A stretch of 64,000 nt of DNA from Carettochelys insculpta (lineage: Eukaryota; Chordata; Testudines; Carettochelyidae), in contig NC_134137.1 of NCBI RefSeq assembly GCF_033958435.1, forward strand, positions 174,667,501 to 174,731,500, read 5' to 3'. Under the pieces are notes generated by a model that saw nothing but the letters and a program-made list of their open reading frames with translations, ran no database searches and was not told the origin of the DNA. Below, piece by piece: positions 35,291 through 46,450 of this stretch. A program made the position numbers and the translations under genes. How positions within the stretch are numbered: the first letter of the stretch is position 1; every line of letters begins with the position of its first letter.

Positions 35291-35616
35291 TACAGGTTGA
35301 ACCTCTCTAATCTGGCATCTTTGGGACCTGACTGGTGCAGGTGAGAGAATTTGCCAGACCACTGGAGGTCAATATTGTCTCACCCATTACCAACACTTCT
35401 GCTTACTGGGATCTCAGAAGACATTTAGGGGTAAATTAGAGCTGAATAACAGCACAGAACACTAAAAGTCAGGGCTGGTACCCAAAAACAAACTTTATGT
35501 GACCACGTGAAAGTTGGCCACCCCCATGATAAGTGGTCATCCAGCTAACTAAAATCATGCTGGATTATGGATATTGCCAAACAAGAGAATTCTACATAAG
35601 AAAGGTTCAACCTGTA
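35291..35616. mobile_element. Miniature transposon with TACAGGTTGAACC inverted ends, 326 bp
   Basis: TACAGGTTGAACCTCTCTAA at the left and AAAGGTTCAACCTGTA at the right are inverted repeats. If the outer TA is the target duplication the element would be mariner-like, but TA is also palindromic, so this cannot be settled from one copy. Related copies lie at 8932 and, with a GC-rich interior, 42158. Confidence 0.65.
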
Positions 35617-36013
35617 CAGCAAACAGTAAGTAGGTATAGCTGAATGTGCACAAGGATAGATTTGTTGAGCTAGGAGATGCCATTTTTGTATAGCTTCAGA
35701 ACTCCACATTAAAGTATTGCCTCATTGCATTTGAAAGTATACGAGCCTGTAGGCAGGAATTTCTGTGGGATATGTTTTTTGTTTTTGTTTTTTCTAAATG
35801 TGAACCACAATTTTTTTAAATATAAAGCAGTTCAAAATAGTTGTGTAATGAGTGTGTAAAAGATAAGTTAATGAAAAATTTGAGTGGAAACAGTGATTAA
35901 TCAAATGTGTTTGTTATAACACACTAAAATGTATTATGTAATAAAAATTTTATAAAAATTACCTTCTGGGATTTTGCTGTAATATCATAAGTGAAAAAGA
36001 ATATTCCAAAATA

Positions 36014-36203
36014 GTAACAGAGAGATAGCTGTGCTAGTCTATATACTATCGAAACAAAAAAGCAGTCCAGTAGCACTTTAAAGACTAGTAAAATAATTTA
36101 TTAGTTGATGAGCTTTCATGGGACAGACCAGGTCGTGGGATCTGAAGAAATGGGTGCATCCCACAAAAACTCATCACCTAATAAATTATTTTGTTAGTCC
36201 TTA
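36014..36203. mobile_element. Inverted Penelope-tail insertion with perfect 14-bp target duplication
   Basis: AATATTCCAAAATA is at 36000-36013 and 36204-36217. Inside, TAGCACTTTAAAGACTAG, AAATAATTTATTAGTTGATG and AGCTTTCATGGGACAGACC face inverted partners across a short unmatched centre (GGTCGTGGGATCTG region near 36135). The left arm carries the AACAGAGAGATAGCTGTGCT extension. Confidence 0.88.
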
Positions 36204-36217
36204 AATATTCCAAAATA

Positions 36218-37004
36218 TTCATACCCCTCCCTTTCCTGTTGCTAGTGGCCAAGGGTATGCTGGGTAATATAGTTTTTTTCCCTGTTTTAGGGCCAACTCA
36301 TTAGGCAGGGAACTGGCCAAGGAACTACAGCTCCCAAGATGCTTTGGATTCCCCCATCAGGTCCTGCAGGCTCCCCATGCACAGCACAGCAGGGAGAAAG
36401 GGAGAGAAACCAGACATGGCAGCGGGGAGTGCATTCTTACCCTTCTTCCCCACCTCCCCTGCATGTGAGCCTGCTGTAATACTACATATGCTCCCTTGTT
36501 ATTTCCCACGCAAAGAGAACCTTAATTTCCAAAGCTATTGGGAAGGGGACCATGGGTGATGCGGATATGAAAACAGCATCTGTTCACGTGGAGGTAATTC
36601 TGAAAGCCGTTTTCTAACTTTCTCCAGTAAGAGATGTGTAGTGGGAACAGTCCCTCCCCATCCTGAAATAAGACTTGTGGCTCTTTGCATCAGCTAGTTA
36701 GTGTCATTCTGTCGCTGTGCTGCTGCACATTTCAGATTTCATATAGAACATCACAGGAGATCACATTAGCCTCTGCACCAGCGGTAACCCCCAACACTAC
36801 AGAATACCCTAAAGCTTTCCTCAACTACCCATATATTTTGCACCTATTCCTTGATACAGTGTGGGGCAAGAAGAAGCTGTGTAAGTACGAGGCTGCTGCT
36901 AGCTAGGATGTAGACACAAACCAATGTGAAGGTTGAGTGCACCTGCTTGTCTAAAGGAGGTTCAACAGATAGGTTGATGAAATACTGTATGTCTCTTTTC
37001 TATT
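36218..37004. other. No gene seen; ZNF143-like motif at about 36324
   Basis: GGAACTACAGCTCCCAAGAT followed by GC resembles the ACTACAATTCCCAGMATGC promoter motif bound by ZNF143. A rough inverted partner (GCTGGGTAATATAGTT) lies 60 bases upstream. No exon, CpG island or start site accompanies it, so it may simply be repeat sequence. Confidence 0.25.
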
Positions 37005-37125
37005 TAGTTTATGAGCTCTTCAGGACAGGTACAGCCTCTTGTTATATGTATGACTAGTGGTTAATACAATGGGGTCCTGCTCTTGGTTGGGGCTTTTCCT
37101 GTAATATAAATAACAGCTCCCCTGT
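37005..37125 (+). repeat. Old SINE-like repeat tail
   Basis: ATGAGCTCTTCAGGACAGGT, then TACAATGGGGTCCTGCTCTT, GGTTGGGGCTTTTCCTGTAA and TATAAATAACA match a phrase order common in sauropsid genomes and also seen at 14480 and 46365. It may belong to an amniote MIR-like SINE; the class is inferred. Confidence 0.5.
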
Positions 37126-38002
37126 ACTGTTCACCGTTTGTTTATATGCCCAAGATACACCTCATTGGCATGCAGTATGTGGTCATTTCTTTTACTCATG
37201 ATCAGCCTCATCAGAGAAGTGAGAAGAGGGTGCCATTTGGATGCTTGTAGGTATGCAGATGGAGGCTGGATGGAGAGACTTTTGAGTCATGGAGAGGAGT
37301 GAGGGAAATGACATCTGTGGTGGCTCTGCTCACAGAGAGGAGCACTCTCTTCTTCCAAAGTGAAAACCACCAGACTTTCCAATGAGGAAAAGTTCCATGA
37401 GAATTTCACAGGCATTAATTTGTCAAATAAGCTCACATTGCTGCTGTGCTTGGTAGTATTTTAATGGAGGCAATCAATAAAGAAGGGAAAGCGCAGCTTT
37501 ATTTGCACACAGGAACAGGTACAAAGCTGGATTCTCAACTGGCACTGGAGTGATGAGAACAGGTCCTCAAAGAATGTTTCCTCCAGACCAGGCCTTGAAT
37601 GATTAATAATGGTGAATTACCAGAACTCTTCAGCCATAATGAAGGAATAAACAAGCAATTAGAGCCAATTCCAAATCCCTAGCCTTTAAAAAAAATTCCT
37701 GCCTATTAACTCAACAAGTGCAAATTTCTTTCCATTCTGGTTTTTATTCTCCCATTCATTTGAAACCCAGGCTGAGAAAGAGGCCTTCTGCCATCCCATT
37801 TTTCTAAAGCATAAACCATAGTGCAGATGATTATAGCAATATTTCCAGATTCCACCACTTATTGAAGTGTTGTGTTTTGCATTGTTATTTGTAGTATTTT
37901 TAAGAGGCATTTTATAAAGTACTTTGGAAACTGTGATAAAACAGTCTGTAATAAGCACAAATGTTAATACTACAAATGTGTTAATAAGACACGTTGACCA
38001 TA
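37126..38002. other. Unique sequence, no gene seen
   Basis: No motif recognised. Confidence 0.5.
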
Positions 38003-38010
38003 ATATAAAT

Positions 38011-38525
38011 CAGTGTATCTCAACCTGGGGTACTGGTACTCTTGCGGGTACAGTGAGGTCTTCCAGGGAGGACATCAACTCATGTAGATATTTGCCTAGC
38101 TGGCTATATAAAAACACTAGTAAAGTCAGTGCAATTTAAAAGTTAATTGAAACAGTGACATATTTCTACTGCTTCATATGTCTTACGCTGAAATGTAAAC
38201 ACAATATTTCTATTCCAATTCATTTATTTGATAATAAGATTGTAGAAAGTCAGCAAGTTTTCAGTAGTAGTCTTATGGGAGATTTTTGTATGTTTTTGTG
38301 TGTAAGTAATTTTTACGTGACTTGGTGGTAGGCAAAACAAATATGACTCCTGAAAAGAATACAGTAATCTGAAAAGGTTGAATGGCACTTGTTTCAAGAC
38401 CTCAGATTACCTCAAGACCATGTTTCTCAACTGTTGGTACAGATATCCTTAGGGGTACGTGAGAGAAGTCCAGGGGTACTTAATATTTTTAAGGGGTACT
38501 TATAAAACAAGGTTGAGAAACACTG
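38011..38525. mobile_element. Non-autonomous hAT element, 515 bp, perfect 8-bp target duplication
   Basis: ATATAAAT flanks both sides (38003-38010, 38526-38533). Ends CAGTGTATCTCAACCTGGGG and AAGGTTGAGAAACACTG are inverted repeats beginning CAGTG, a hAT hallmark. The interior is AT-rich without coding. Confidence 0.88.
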
Positions 38526-38533
38526 ATATAAAT

Positions 38534-39599
38534 CACTAGTGCCACACCACTACAGGGCCAAAGAAACTATTATCCATTGGAATGCTTTTGATTTGCTAAG
38601 CAGAAGAATCTATAAATCTGGTAAAGATGTTAAGGAAAAGGTATTGGTAACTACGACTATATCACCACTCTCTTTTAGACACTAAAAGCAATACATCTCT
38701 GAAATCCTTGGTAATGTGTCAAATTGGTTAATGAGCATCTGTACCTAAATCTACACGTAGGTTGGGTATTTGGTACATCCTGAGCGCCACTGTGTTTTTT
38801 ACTCATTTCACCTGACTGTCTGATTCTCAGCACAATGTTGCACAGTCAGAATCAGAGGCAATGTGTTACCCCCCTCATCTGTCATCTACTCTCCAAAAAT
38901 ATTGATTTATTTTCACAAATAAAAATACCAACACAACACATTAATACGTTTGTTAAAATTCCATGTTTAACTATGACCAATGATAGCTGAGGCAAATTAA
39001 TTTAGGGCCCCATCAAGCTGCTTTGGGCTCCAGACAATTGTTTTACTTGCTTATGTCTGGTGTGACCATTTGGTCAGAACTTAATAGTTGGTTTTAGGAA
39101 ATATATATTTATGGTATATGTGTATGTATAAATATTTGGATGAGGTATGGAAAATAAACTCTCCTAGATGACACTAAAATTGGAATCAGAGCAAAGGATG
39201 CAACCAGATTGAAGAGGATTTGGATTATTCAGGTAATTAGGTCAGCAGATGGCAAATGCAGTTCAATATAGAAATATGTAAAACAATTAGTCTAGGAAGA
39301 AGAAACCAATCATCCTACCACCCTAGTCAGGAAAGAATTTATTGGTTATTTAGGAAAAGTCATTAAAAAACCATGAGGACTAGGTACAGAGCAATAGTGA
39401 ACAATGCAAACGCATCACTAAATTGTACAAGGAAAGAGAATACAAAACTAAAAATAAGGAGTTTGATTACCATTTAAGAGATATTCTATCCCATCGTGAA
39501 ATATGTATTTGGATATTACTTCCTTGGTATTATACGTGGGCTTGGAAATAGGAATCAAAATCAAAGCCCCTACATATATAGCACTTGAGACAACACTTT
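38534..39599. other. Unique sequence, no gene seen
   Basis: No motif recognised. Confidence 0.5.
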
Positions 39600-39861
39600 G
39601 GCTATGTCTCCACTTGAAGCATGTGTGGACAGAAGTTTTACTGTTGGAAGAGAAGTACCGACAAAACTTGTATCAACAGATGGTGTCTGTCTACAGAAAA
39701 GCGGATTGATCTTTCAATCTGCTCTGTAGACAAAAGGCCCCCCGAAGTGTCTGCATGGCTTTTTTGTTGACAGCTTCTGTCAGCAAAACACATTTTGAGT
39801 GTAGATGCTCTTGTCAACAAAACCCGTTTTATCAACAAAACTGAACGGTGTAGATGTAGCC
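39600..39861. mobile_element. Harbinger-like miniature of the GTCGACA type, 262 bp
   Basis: Ends GGCTATGTCTCCACTTG and GGTGTAGATGTAGCC are inverted. Interior GTATCAACAGA, CTACAGAAAAG, TTGTTGACAGC, GTCAGCAAAACA and CTTGTCAACAAAACC match 6336 and 45904. Flanks are TTT and TTC. Confidence 0.65.
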
Positions 39862-40729
39862 TTCATGGAGACGTGTCACGCTATGAGATGTAGCCAGTAA
39901 GATTATGTGGACTAGTAGTATAAGGGATTTGTTGATCCCCATTTGGTATGCTGTAGGTATTATTATTCAGCATACCATAAGAAGGATGTAATCACCTTGG
40001 AGAAAGTTGACAAGATGACATCACCAATAACACCAGATTTTAAGTTACAAGAAAATGCTTTTGAGTCTGCCCTCTGTGTCTGAAATGAGACTTTGAGATA
40101 ACCTAGCTGAGATAGTCAACATCATAACAGTCATTTAAGGCACTTTTCCTTTTCATGCTGACAAGGGGTGAGAAAATGTTATCTGCAAATTAGGAGCCGA
40201 GTGAATTGGGAGTAGCACAGCACAAGAATGCTTAAAATTTGCCTAACAGTATGGGCCACATTCTCCTCTCGTGTACATTGATACCTCACCAGAGAAGTCA
40301 ATGGCTGCAGAGCAGATCATTGACAGACTAGCATTAGAATTCAGCGCCTCCTGATTTCCAGTCCTGCACCTATTCTTCCAGACCAGACTGCCTTCCAACA
40401 GATGCATGCGGGCCTGCTGAGAGCATTTCCGGGCACCAGGGCAGAACAATAATGGCCCCCCCTAGAAAGGGATGTCCGCATTTTATGACACTCCTTTTTC
40501 TCCTATTGATTATATATTTCACCCCGCTGTGCATAAGTTGTGATACTGCTTGATCTAGTTGCCTTTTCTGCCCTGCTACAGCACACATATCAAACAAATT
40601 GTGAGTCTAAATGTAAGCTGTAGAATTTATTATTTTGAATTATATAAATAAATACATTCCGGAATGAAATTAATTATTATGTAAAACATTTAAAGAAGCA
40701 TAGAGTAAGAAAACACCTAGGCTGGGTCT
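39862..40729. other. Unique sequence, no gene seen
   Basis: No motif recognised beyond an old repeat phrase near 40240-40310. Confidence 0.5.
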
Positions 40730-40868
40730 ACATGGAGACATCTTGCTGGCAGCTTCATGCTAATGAGCAGTCTTGTAATTTCAAATGACTGCTCATTAGC
40801 ATAGCCGCATGAGATCTCGCTGCTGGCAAAGGGTTCTGCCGGCAGTAAACAGGCCGTGTAGATGTGCC
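40730..40868. mobile_element. Short fold-back miniature with GCTAATGAGCAGTC arms
   Basis: The left end GGCTGGGTCTACATGG and right end CCGTGTAGATGTGCC are inverted. The arms ATGCTAATGAGCAGTC and GACTGCTCATTAGCAT pair perfectly around a short loop, as do GCTGGCAG-like outer segments. Flanks are CTA and TCA. Confidence 0.6.
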
Positions 40869-40882
40869 TCAGCCAGGATAAG

Positions 40883-40945
40883 CCCCCTCTGTCAAGAGCC
40901 CCTTATGCCTGAAATTCAGGCATAAGAGGCTGGTGACAGAGGGGG
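40883..40945. repeat. Imperfect 30-bp-arm inverted repeat
   Basis: CCCCCTCTGTCA..CCTTATGCCTGAA pairs with TTCAGGCATAAG..TGACAGAGGGGG across a 1-base centre. It lies 14 bases beyond the preceding miniature and may be the core of a further fold-back element. Confidence 0.7.
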
Positions 40946-41924
40946 TTTTTGGATGTGGAATAATTTTTATGTGCACCGAGGCATATTTGAATGTGCACCA
41001 ACAGTAGAAACAAAACCTAGCTGTGGTCACTCTGCTAATCAACGGGCCAGCATTTGACTCTTTCCTGGGCAGCTGCGTAAGTGCCCAGCTTACAGGGAGC
41101 ACTGCTTATAATCTCCCAGATCACATCACTGGGGGAGCAGGATTTGGGGAAGAAGTACCATAAGGGGAGTCTGGGGTAGGGGGTGGCCTGAGCCGTGCAT
41201 CACCTGGGGAAGCACTGCCTAGGGCAATTGGATTGGATGGTTTAACATGTGTTTATCAAGGAGCTTCCACCCTAGATAAGAAATCTGGTAGTGCAGTGGG
41301 AGCTCGTTCCTCTTTAAAGTGTCCCTGTCCATCTGCTTGGGCTCTTGTAAATCACTGGCTCCTGGACAATGGACTTCTTTAACCACCTTCCCACTTGTCA
41401 GTGGGCCTGGCTCCATGGAATATGTTACTGAAAGCCACCTCTGGATTTCCCATTCCCACATGCTGCCATATTATCCCTTTGTGTTTCAGAGAAACTTCTG
41501 TACAGTGATATTCCGAGCTCTTATGCGATATGTTCCTTGTGTGGAGCTGGATTTTAATTATTATCTATCATTGTTCCAAAACAACATTCCATGTTCAAGA
41601 TCCTGGGAAGTTTTTTTACTTTTTTCACCCTGCTTTAGGGCTGCCTTCCTCCAGTGGCAGAAGATAGCTCACTAGAAAATAATGTGTGTGTTGACTGCAG
41701 CCTCTGCATTAGTAAATTTGCTATGATTACAAGTATTGTTTTCTACATGGGTGGGCATTTTGATTTTCAATCTGAAAATAATCTACAGTAATTAATCACA
41801 CCTAGGTTTCAACAATCGTTTTCCCTAAAGAATCCCAAATAAGGATGAACTCCATTTCTGAGGTTTTTTTTTTACATCAGTACTTCAGGTAAAGTTGCAT
41901 TTCCTGTCATAGGACCCTGCAAAG
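40946..41924. other. Unique sequence, no gene seen
   Basis: No motif recognised. Confidence 0.5.
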
Positions 41925-42157
41925 AAACGTGGAATAAGTGGGGTCCTGCAGAGATCTGTCATGGGCCTAGTTTTATTCAAAGTCTTCAGAAATGATGTGG
42001 ATCATGGCAGAGAAAGTACACATATACAGTTCTGGGGTAATATCACACCTGGAGTGGTTGCAAGCACTTCAGAAGACGGGATCAGAATTCAAATGATCTT
42101 GACAGCTGGGAGAACTGATCTAAAATAAGATGAAATTAAATAAGGACAAATAAAAAT

Positions 42158-42933
42158 TACAGATTTCCCCTCCCTGATCCAGCACACTCAGGACCTGAGA
42201 AGTCCCAAATGAGGGATTTTGCCCAGCCAAGGGTAGCCAATACACTTGGGGCTCCCCTCCTAGCCACCAGCCCCAGCCACTTTCCAGACTTCCTGCTGGC
42301 TACCCGGCTCTGCGGTTCCTTGGCCACTCCCACCCTGTGGCTCCCCAGCTGGCTCTCCAGTAGCTCACTGGCCTGCAGGTGCCCAGCCCTGCAGCTCCCC
42401 AGCTGGCTCCCTGGACCCTCCTTCCCCCTGCAGCTCCCCAGCTGGCTCCCTGGACCCTCCTTCCCCTGGGGGACGGGGGTGTTCCCTGGCCATTCCTGGC
42501 CCTGCAGCTCCCCAGCCGACTCTGTGGCAGCTCCCCAGCCTGAAGCTTCCCAACCATGCCCATCCCTGGTTGGTTCCCTGCCCACAGTTCCCTGGCAGGC
42601 ATCCTGTTGGCTCCCCACCTTCCCAACCCCACTGCTCCCCAGCCAGCTCCCCAGCCACCAGAGCCATGGTGCTCACTTCTGCTTTCCAGTCACTGGGCTT
42701 CTGCTCCCCAGCTTCCCTCTTCCATCTCCTGCAGGGGGTTCAGCAAGGCTCCAGCAAGGGCTATAACCCCAGCCCTGTGCTCCTGTTGGGGCTCTACCTC
42801 CCCCCCCACCACCGTGCTGCAGTAGGGTCAGTGGGGGCTCTCGCTCTGGCCCCAGCCAACGCAGGTCCTCTCTGGTCCTGCAGTGTCCAGGTCACGCTGG
42901 ACCACAGATGTTGCTGGACAAGAGAAGACCGCA
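42158..42933. mobile_element. GC-rich transposon of the TACAGGTTGAAC family inserted in CR1
   Basis: Starts TACAGATTTCCCCTCCCTGA then TCCAGCACACTCAGGACCTG and ends GATGTTGCTGGACAAGAGAA, matching the two ends of the 35291 family, but the middle is replaced by GC-rich sequence. This includes a 35-bp tandem duplication (CAGCTCCCCAGCTGGCTCCC unit, 42390-42465). Low-complexity open frames here were not taken as genes. Confidence 0.6.
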
Positions 42934-43551
42934 TTCTTAGGAAGGAATAAGCAATTGCACAGATACAAAATGAGGAAATTAATGCCTAGAAAAGCATACT
43001 GCAGAAAAGGACCTCAGGGTTCCAGTGGATCACAGATTAAACGTGACTCAGCAATGTAAGATTGTTGCAAAAAAGCAAACATCATTCTGGGATGTATTAG
43101 TAGAAGTGTTGTAAACAAGACACAAGTAATTCTGCACTGTTCCTCATTGAGTAGGCCTCAAGTGGAGTATTCTGTGCATGCCCCTTTTCAGGAAAGTTGT
43201 GAAAACTGGAGAAAATTAACAAAATTGATTACCAGTCTAGAAAACAAGACCTTCAAGGAAAGACTGGGGAAAATGAGTTTTCTAGTCTGGAGAAGAGAAG
43301 ACTAAGACATAACATTCATCGAGTATATTAATGGTGTTATAAAGAGGAAGGTAATAAGTTGTTCTCCTTAACCACTGTGGGCAGGACAAAAAGTAATGGC
43401 TTTAAATTGCAACAAGGGAAACTTAGGCTGGAAATTTGGAAAAATATCCTAGCTATAAAGGTAATTAGGCACTGGGAAAAATTCGCAGGGAGGTTGTGGA
43501 ATCTCTGTCCCTGGATGTATTTCAGAGCAAGTTACATAAAAACCTCTCATT

Positions 43552-44262
43552 AGCTGTGTCTACACGTGCACGCTACTTCGAAGTAGCGGCACTAACTTCG
43601 AAATAGCGCCCGTCGTGGCTACACGCGTCGGGCGCTATTTCGAAGTTAACTTCGACGTTAGGCGGCGAGACGTCGAAGTCGCTAACCTCATGAGGGGATC
43701 GGAATAGCGCCCTACTTCGACGTTGAACGTCGAAATAGGGACCGTGTAGATGATCTGCGTCCCGCAACGTCGAAATTGTGGGGTCCTCCATGGCAGCCAT
43801 CAGCTGGGGGGTTGAGAGACGCTGTCTCTCCAGCCCGTGCGGGGCTCTATGGTCACCGTGTGCAGCAGCCCTTAGCCCAGGGCTTCTGGCTGCTGCTGCT
43901 GCAGCGGGGGATTCATGCTGCATGCACAGGGTCTGCAACTCGCTGTCGGCTCTGTGTATCTTGTGCTGTTTAGTGCAAGTGTGTCTGGGAGGGGCCCTTT
44001 AAGGGAGCGGCTTGCTGTTGAGTCCGCCCTGTGACCCTGTCTGCAGCTGTGCCTGGCACCCTTATTTCGATGTGTGCTACTGTGGCGTGTAGACGTTCCC
44101 TCGCTGCGCCTATTTCGATGTGGTGCTGCGCAACGTCGATGTTGAACATCGACGTTGCCAGCCCTGGAGGACGTGTAGACGTTATTCATCGAAATAGCCT
44201 ATTTGGATGTCGCCACATCGAAATAGGCTACTTCGATGTAGGCTTCATGTGTAGACGTAGCC
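43552..44262 (-). mobile_element. Non-autonomous family A Harbinger miniature, 711 bp, ATT target duplication, nested in CR1
   Basis: ATT at 43549-43551 and 44263-44265. Ends AGCTGTGTCTACACGTG and GTGTAGACGTAGCC. The structure is as in 28808-29518, including the retained MDPQ-like transposase start, here MNPPLQQQQPEALG. Removing it and one ATT joins the CR1 tail without a gap. Confidence 0.9.
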
Positions 44263-44362
44263 ATTGATGGTCTAGTTAATACTTAGCTCTGCGTCACTGC
44301 AGCAGACTGGACTACATGACCTATGAAGGTCCCTTCCAGACTTGAATTTAAATGATTTCTCT

Positions 44363-45903
44363 GAAACATGTGAATTCAGATTAGCTCTTACTCCACCCTA
44401 AGCTTTTTTTAAGAAAGCAGCAAGCTTACATGTCAGTCAAATGTCCCAAAGCTTATATACCATTTATTAGAACTAATCCATATCAGTTAGGCCAATCCCT
44501 TAATTAAAACCTTGAATCCTTCATCTTGTTAGCAGAAATGTATCAGCCTTATGTCCTAGTGCCCTACATAAAACAGAATCCTTTTAAATTAGGTCTTTTC
44601 CTCTCCATCTTTTTGACCTGTGTCAAAAGTTTCTAACTATTCAAATGATGATTATCTTTTTATGCTTGAAATTTTATGTTTCCAATATCAAATTAAGCAT
44701 CTGAAGCCCTCCAGAAAACTATTAGTACTTGACATGTTTTTTTCACTATAGGGTGTTATGTAAAACCAGAGAAGTTGACATTGTTTGTTAAAATCTATAT
44801 ACACATGAAGAAGCAACAATCTGTTCCTCTTAATCTAGTCTTTCATTCACTCCTCTTACACAAATAGCAGAATGTATTATAGTCAGTTGTTTCAAAGTCA
44901 TTTTATTTTGGCTCGATAGCACTGAATGTAGCTCCTCTCCTCTGTAATCTGCTTCATTTCTATATCACATTATCTTGGTTATTTCAACCTGACTGAGTGG
45001 TATTATTTTGCCAGAAATGATAATCCCTCTAAAACTTAATCTCTCCTTTGATGATTATAATAGAACAATAGACCAACTAACTCGCTCCTGTAACCAATGA
45101 TCCTTCTCATGTAAGAGCTGTCAGTTCGTCTGTGGTATGTTGAGATATTTTACTCTTTCTGTCATTTCCTGTTGGAGACGGAGATTTCTCCTGTATACTT
45201 TCTCTTCTATTCCTCTGCACCTTTCTACAGTTGTGACTGGTGAGAGGAAGTTCCCAGGGGGAAGGGAAGGCAGAACTGGCCACCCCTTCCCCCTCATGTT
45301 CCTCCCTGCCCCTGCACCACCCATGGTCTGCCCCCTCCCCTGCACCATTCCACCTGCCACTTCTGGTAAGTGCAGGGATGGGGCAGATGCTGGGGGCACA
45401 TGTGATGCCCTCTGCACCCCCCATTTGTCACCCTGGCCTTTCTAAAAAGTAGCAGTGAGTAGTAGCAACAAGAACAGGCAAAAATCCCAGTAATAAGCAG
45501 TTACTACTGTTGGCAACAACTCTGGCAACATATGCCCACTTTGTAAAACAAAGCCATTTGTAAATCCATAAACTGAGAACGAAAACACTCTTGCTTAACA
45601 TATTAACATCAACATTTTTTTCTAGTTAATTCCGTTCCCTTTCAGATTGGGCCAAAAGCATTTAGACTGAAGAGATGTCAGAGATGGGAAACACTTGCAC
45701 TCCAATGATTAATGCTGCAGAACGATTTTACGAATTTTAATTCCTTTGGAAGTTTAATGCCATGGTCCAATGACTGGAGTACAAACTAAACTGAGGAACC
45801 CTTGGCTATGTTACTGGCTCTGCTAATGACCTATTTCAGCTCTCTGTGCCTCTTTCTTCACCCACTCTGTGTCTGTCTTGTCTCTTTAGATTGTGAATTC
45901 TTT
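44363..45903. other. No gene seen
   Basis: AT-rich sequence with a C-rich patch at 45240-45440 (CCCCTTCCCCCTCATG and similar). Both strands have open frames through the patch, but these are low complexity. Confidence 0.5.
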
Positions 45904-46338
45904 GGCTACACATACACTACAGAGATCTGTCGACAGAAGTTACCATTGGAAAAGATCTTCCAGCAAAACGTCTATCGACAGATCACGCCCACACACAAGA
46001 GCAGATCAAAAAAGCAATCTGCTCTGTCAACAGAGAGCAGCCAGGCTGCCCAGCTGTTCCCTCAACAGAACAGCCAACAGGAAGCTCAGCAAACAGTGCT
46101 GCTCAGTAAACTGGAAGCCCTATCTGTTGACAGAAGCACCCCCCCACCCCGCCCCCGGAGCACCTACGTGGCTTTTTTCTTGACGGAAACTGTCAATGAA
46201 GTTGTTATTCCTCATCGCAGAGAGGCAGAATGCTGTCAGTGGAAGTGCTGATATTTGTCAACAGACTCTCGACAAAACGTATTCTTTGTGTAGACACTCT
46301 GTGACTTTTGTGGACAAAACCCAAGTGTAAATGTATCC
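45904..46338. mobile_element. Harbinger-like miniature of the GTCGACA type, 435 bp, TTT target duplication
   Basis: TTT at 45901-45903 and 46339-46341. Ends GGCTACACATACACTACAG and AGTGTAAATGTATCC are inverted though worn. Interior CTGTCGACAGAAG, CTATCGACAGATC, CTGTCAACAGAGAGCAGCC and CTCGACAAAACG match 6336-6696. Confidence 0.72.
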
Positions 46339-46364
46339 TTTGTAAAGGGAAGTGACTCATGCTC

Positions 46365-46450
46365 TGTGTTTCTACACCATCTACTACAGTGGGGCCCTGA
46401 TTTTGGTTGGCACTTCTAGGTACTATCACAATACATATAATTATTAGTAA
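46365..46450 (+). repeat. Old SINE-like repeat tail
   Basis: ACTACAGTGGGGCCCTGATT then TTGGTTGGCACTTCTAGGTA and CACAATACATATAATTATTA parallel the tail at 37005. Confidence 0.5.

Larger units (their letters stand above)
41925..44362 (+). mobile_element. CR1 LINE 3' portion, split by two later transposons
   Basis: Three blocks belong to one CR1 copy. 41925-42157 encodes a decayed RT motif (VLQRSVMGLVLFKVFRNDVD, matching the CR1 PQGSVLGPVLF..F.ND.D region) and the downstream GAACTGATCTAAAATAAGAT. 42934-43551 continues with TTAGGAAGGAATAAGCA to GGATGTATTTCAGAGCAAG. 44266-44362 finishes with GATGGTCTAGTTAATACTTA and GACTGGACTACATGACC..GGTCCCTTCCAGAC. The breaks are filled by the elements at 42158 and 43552. 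The coding remnants hold several stops and shifts. Confidence 0.85.

Noticed and set aside
42157..42766. Long open frames on both strands
   Set aside because: GC-rich, internally duplicated filler of a transposon; no domain.
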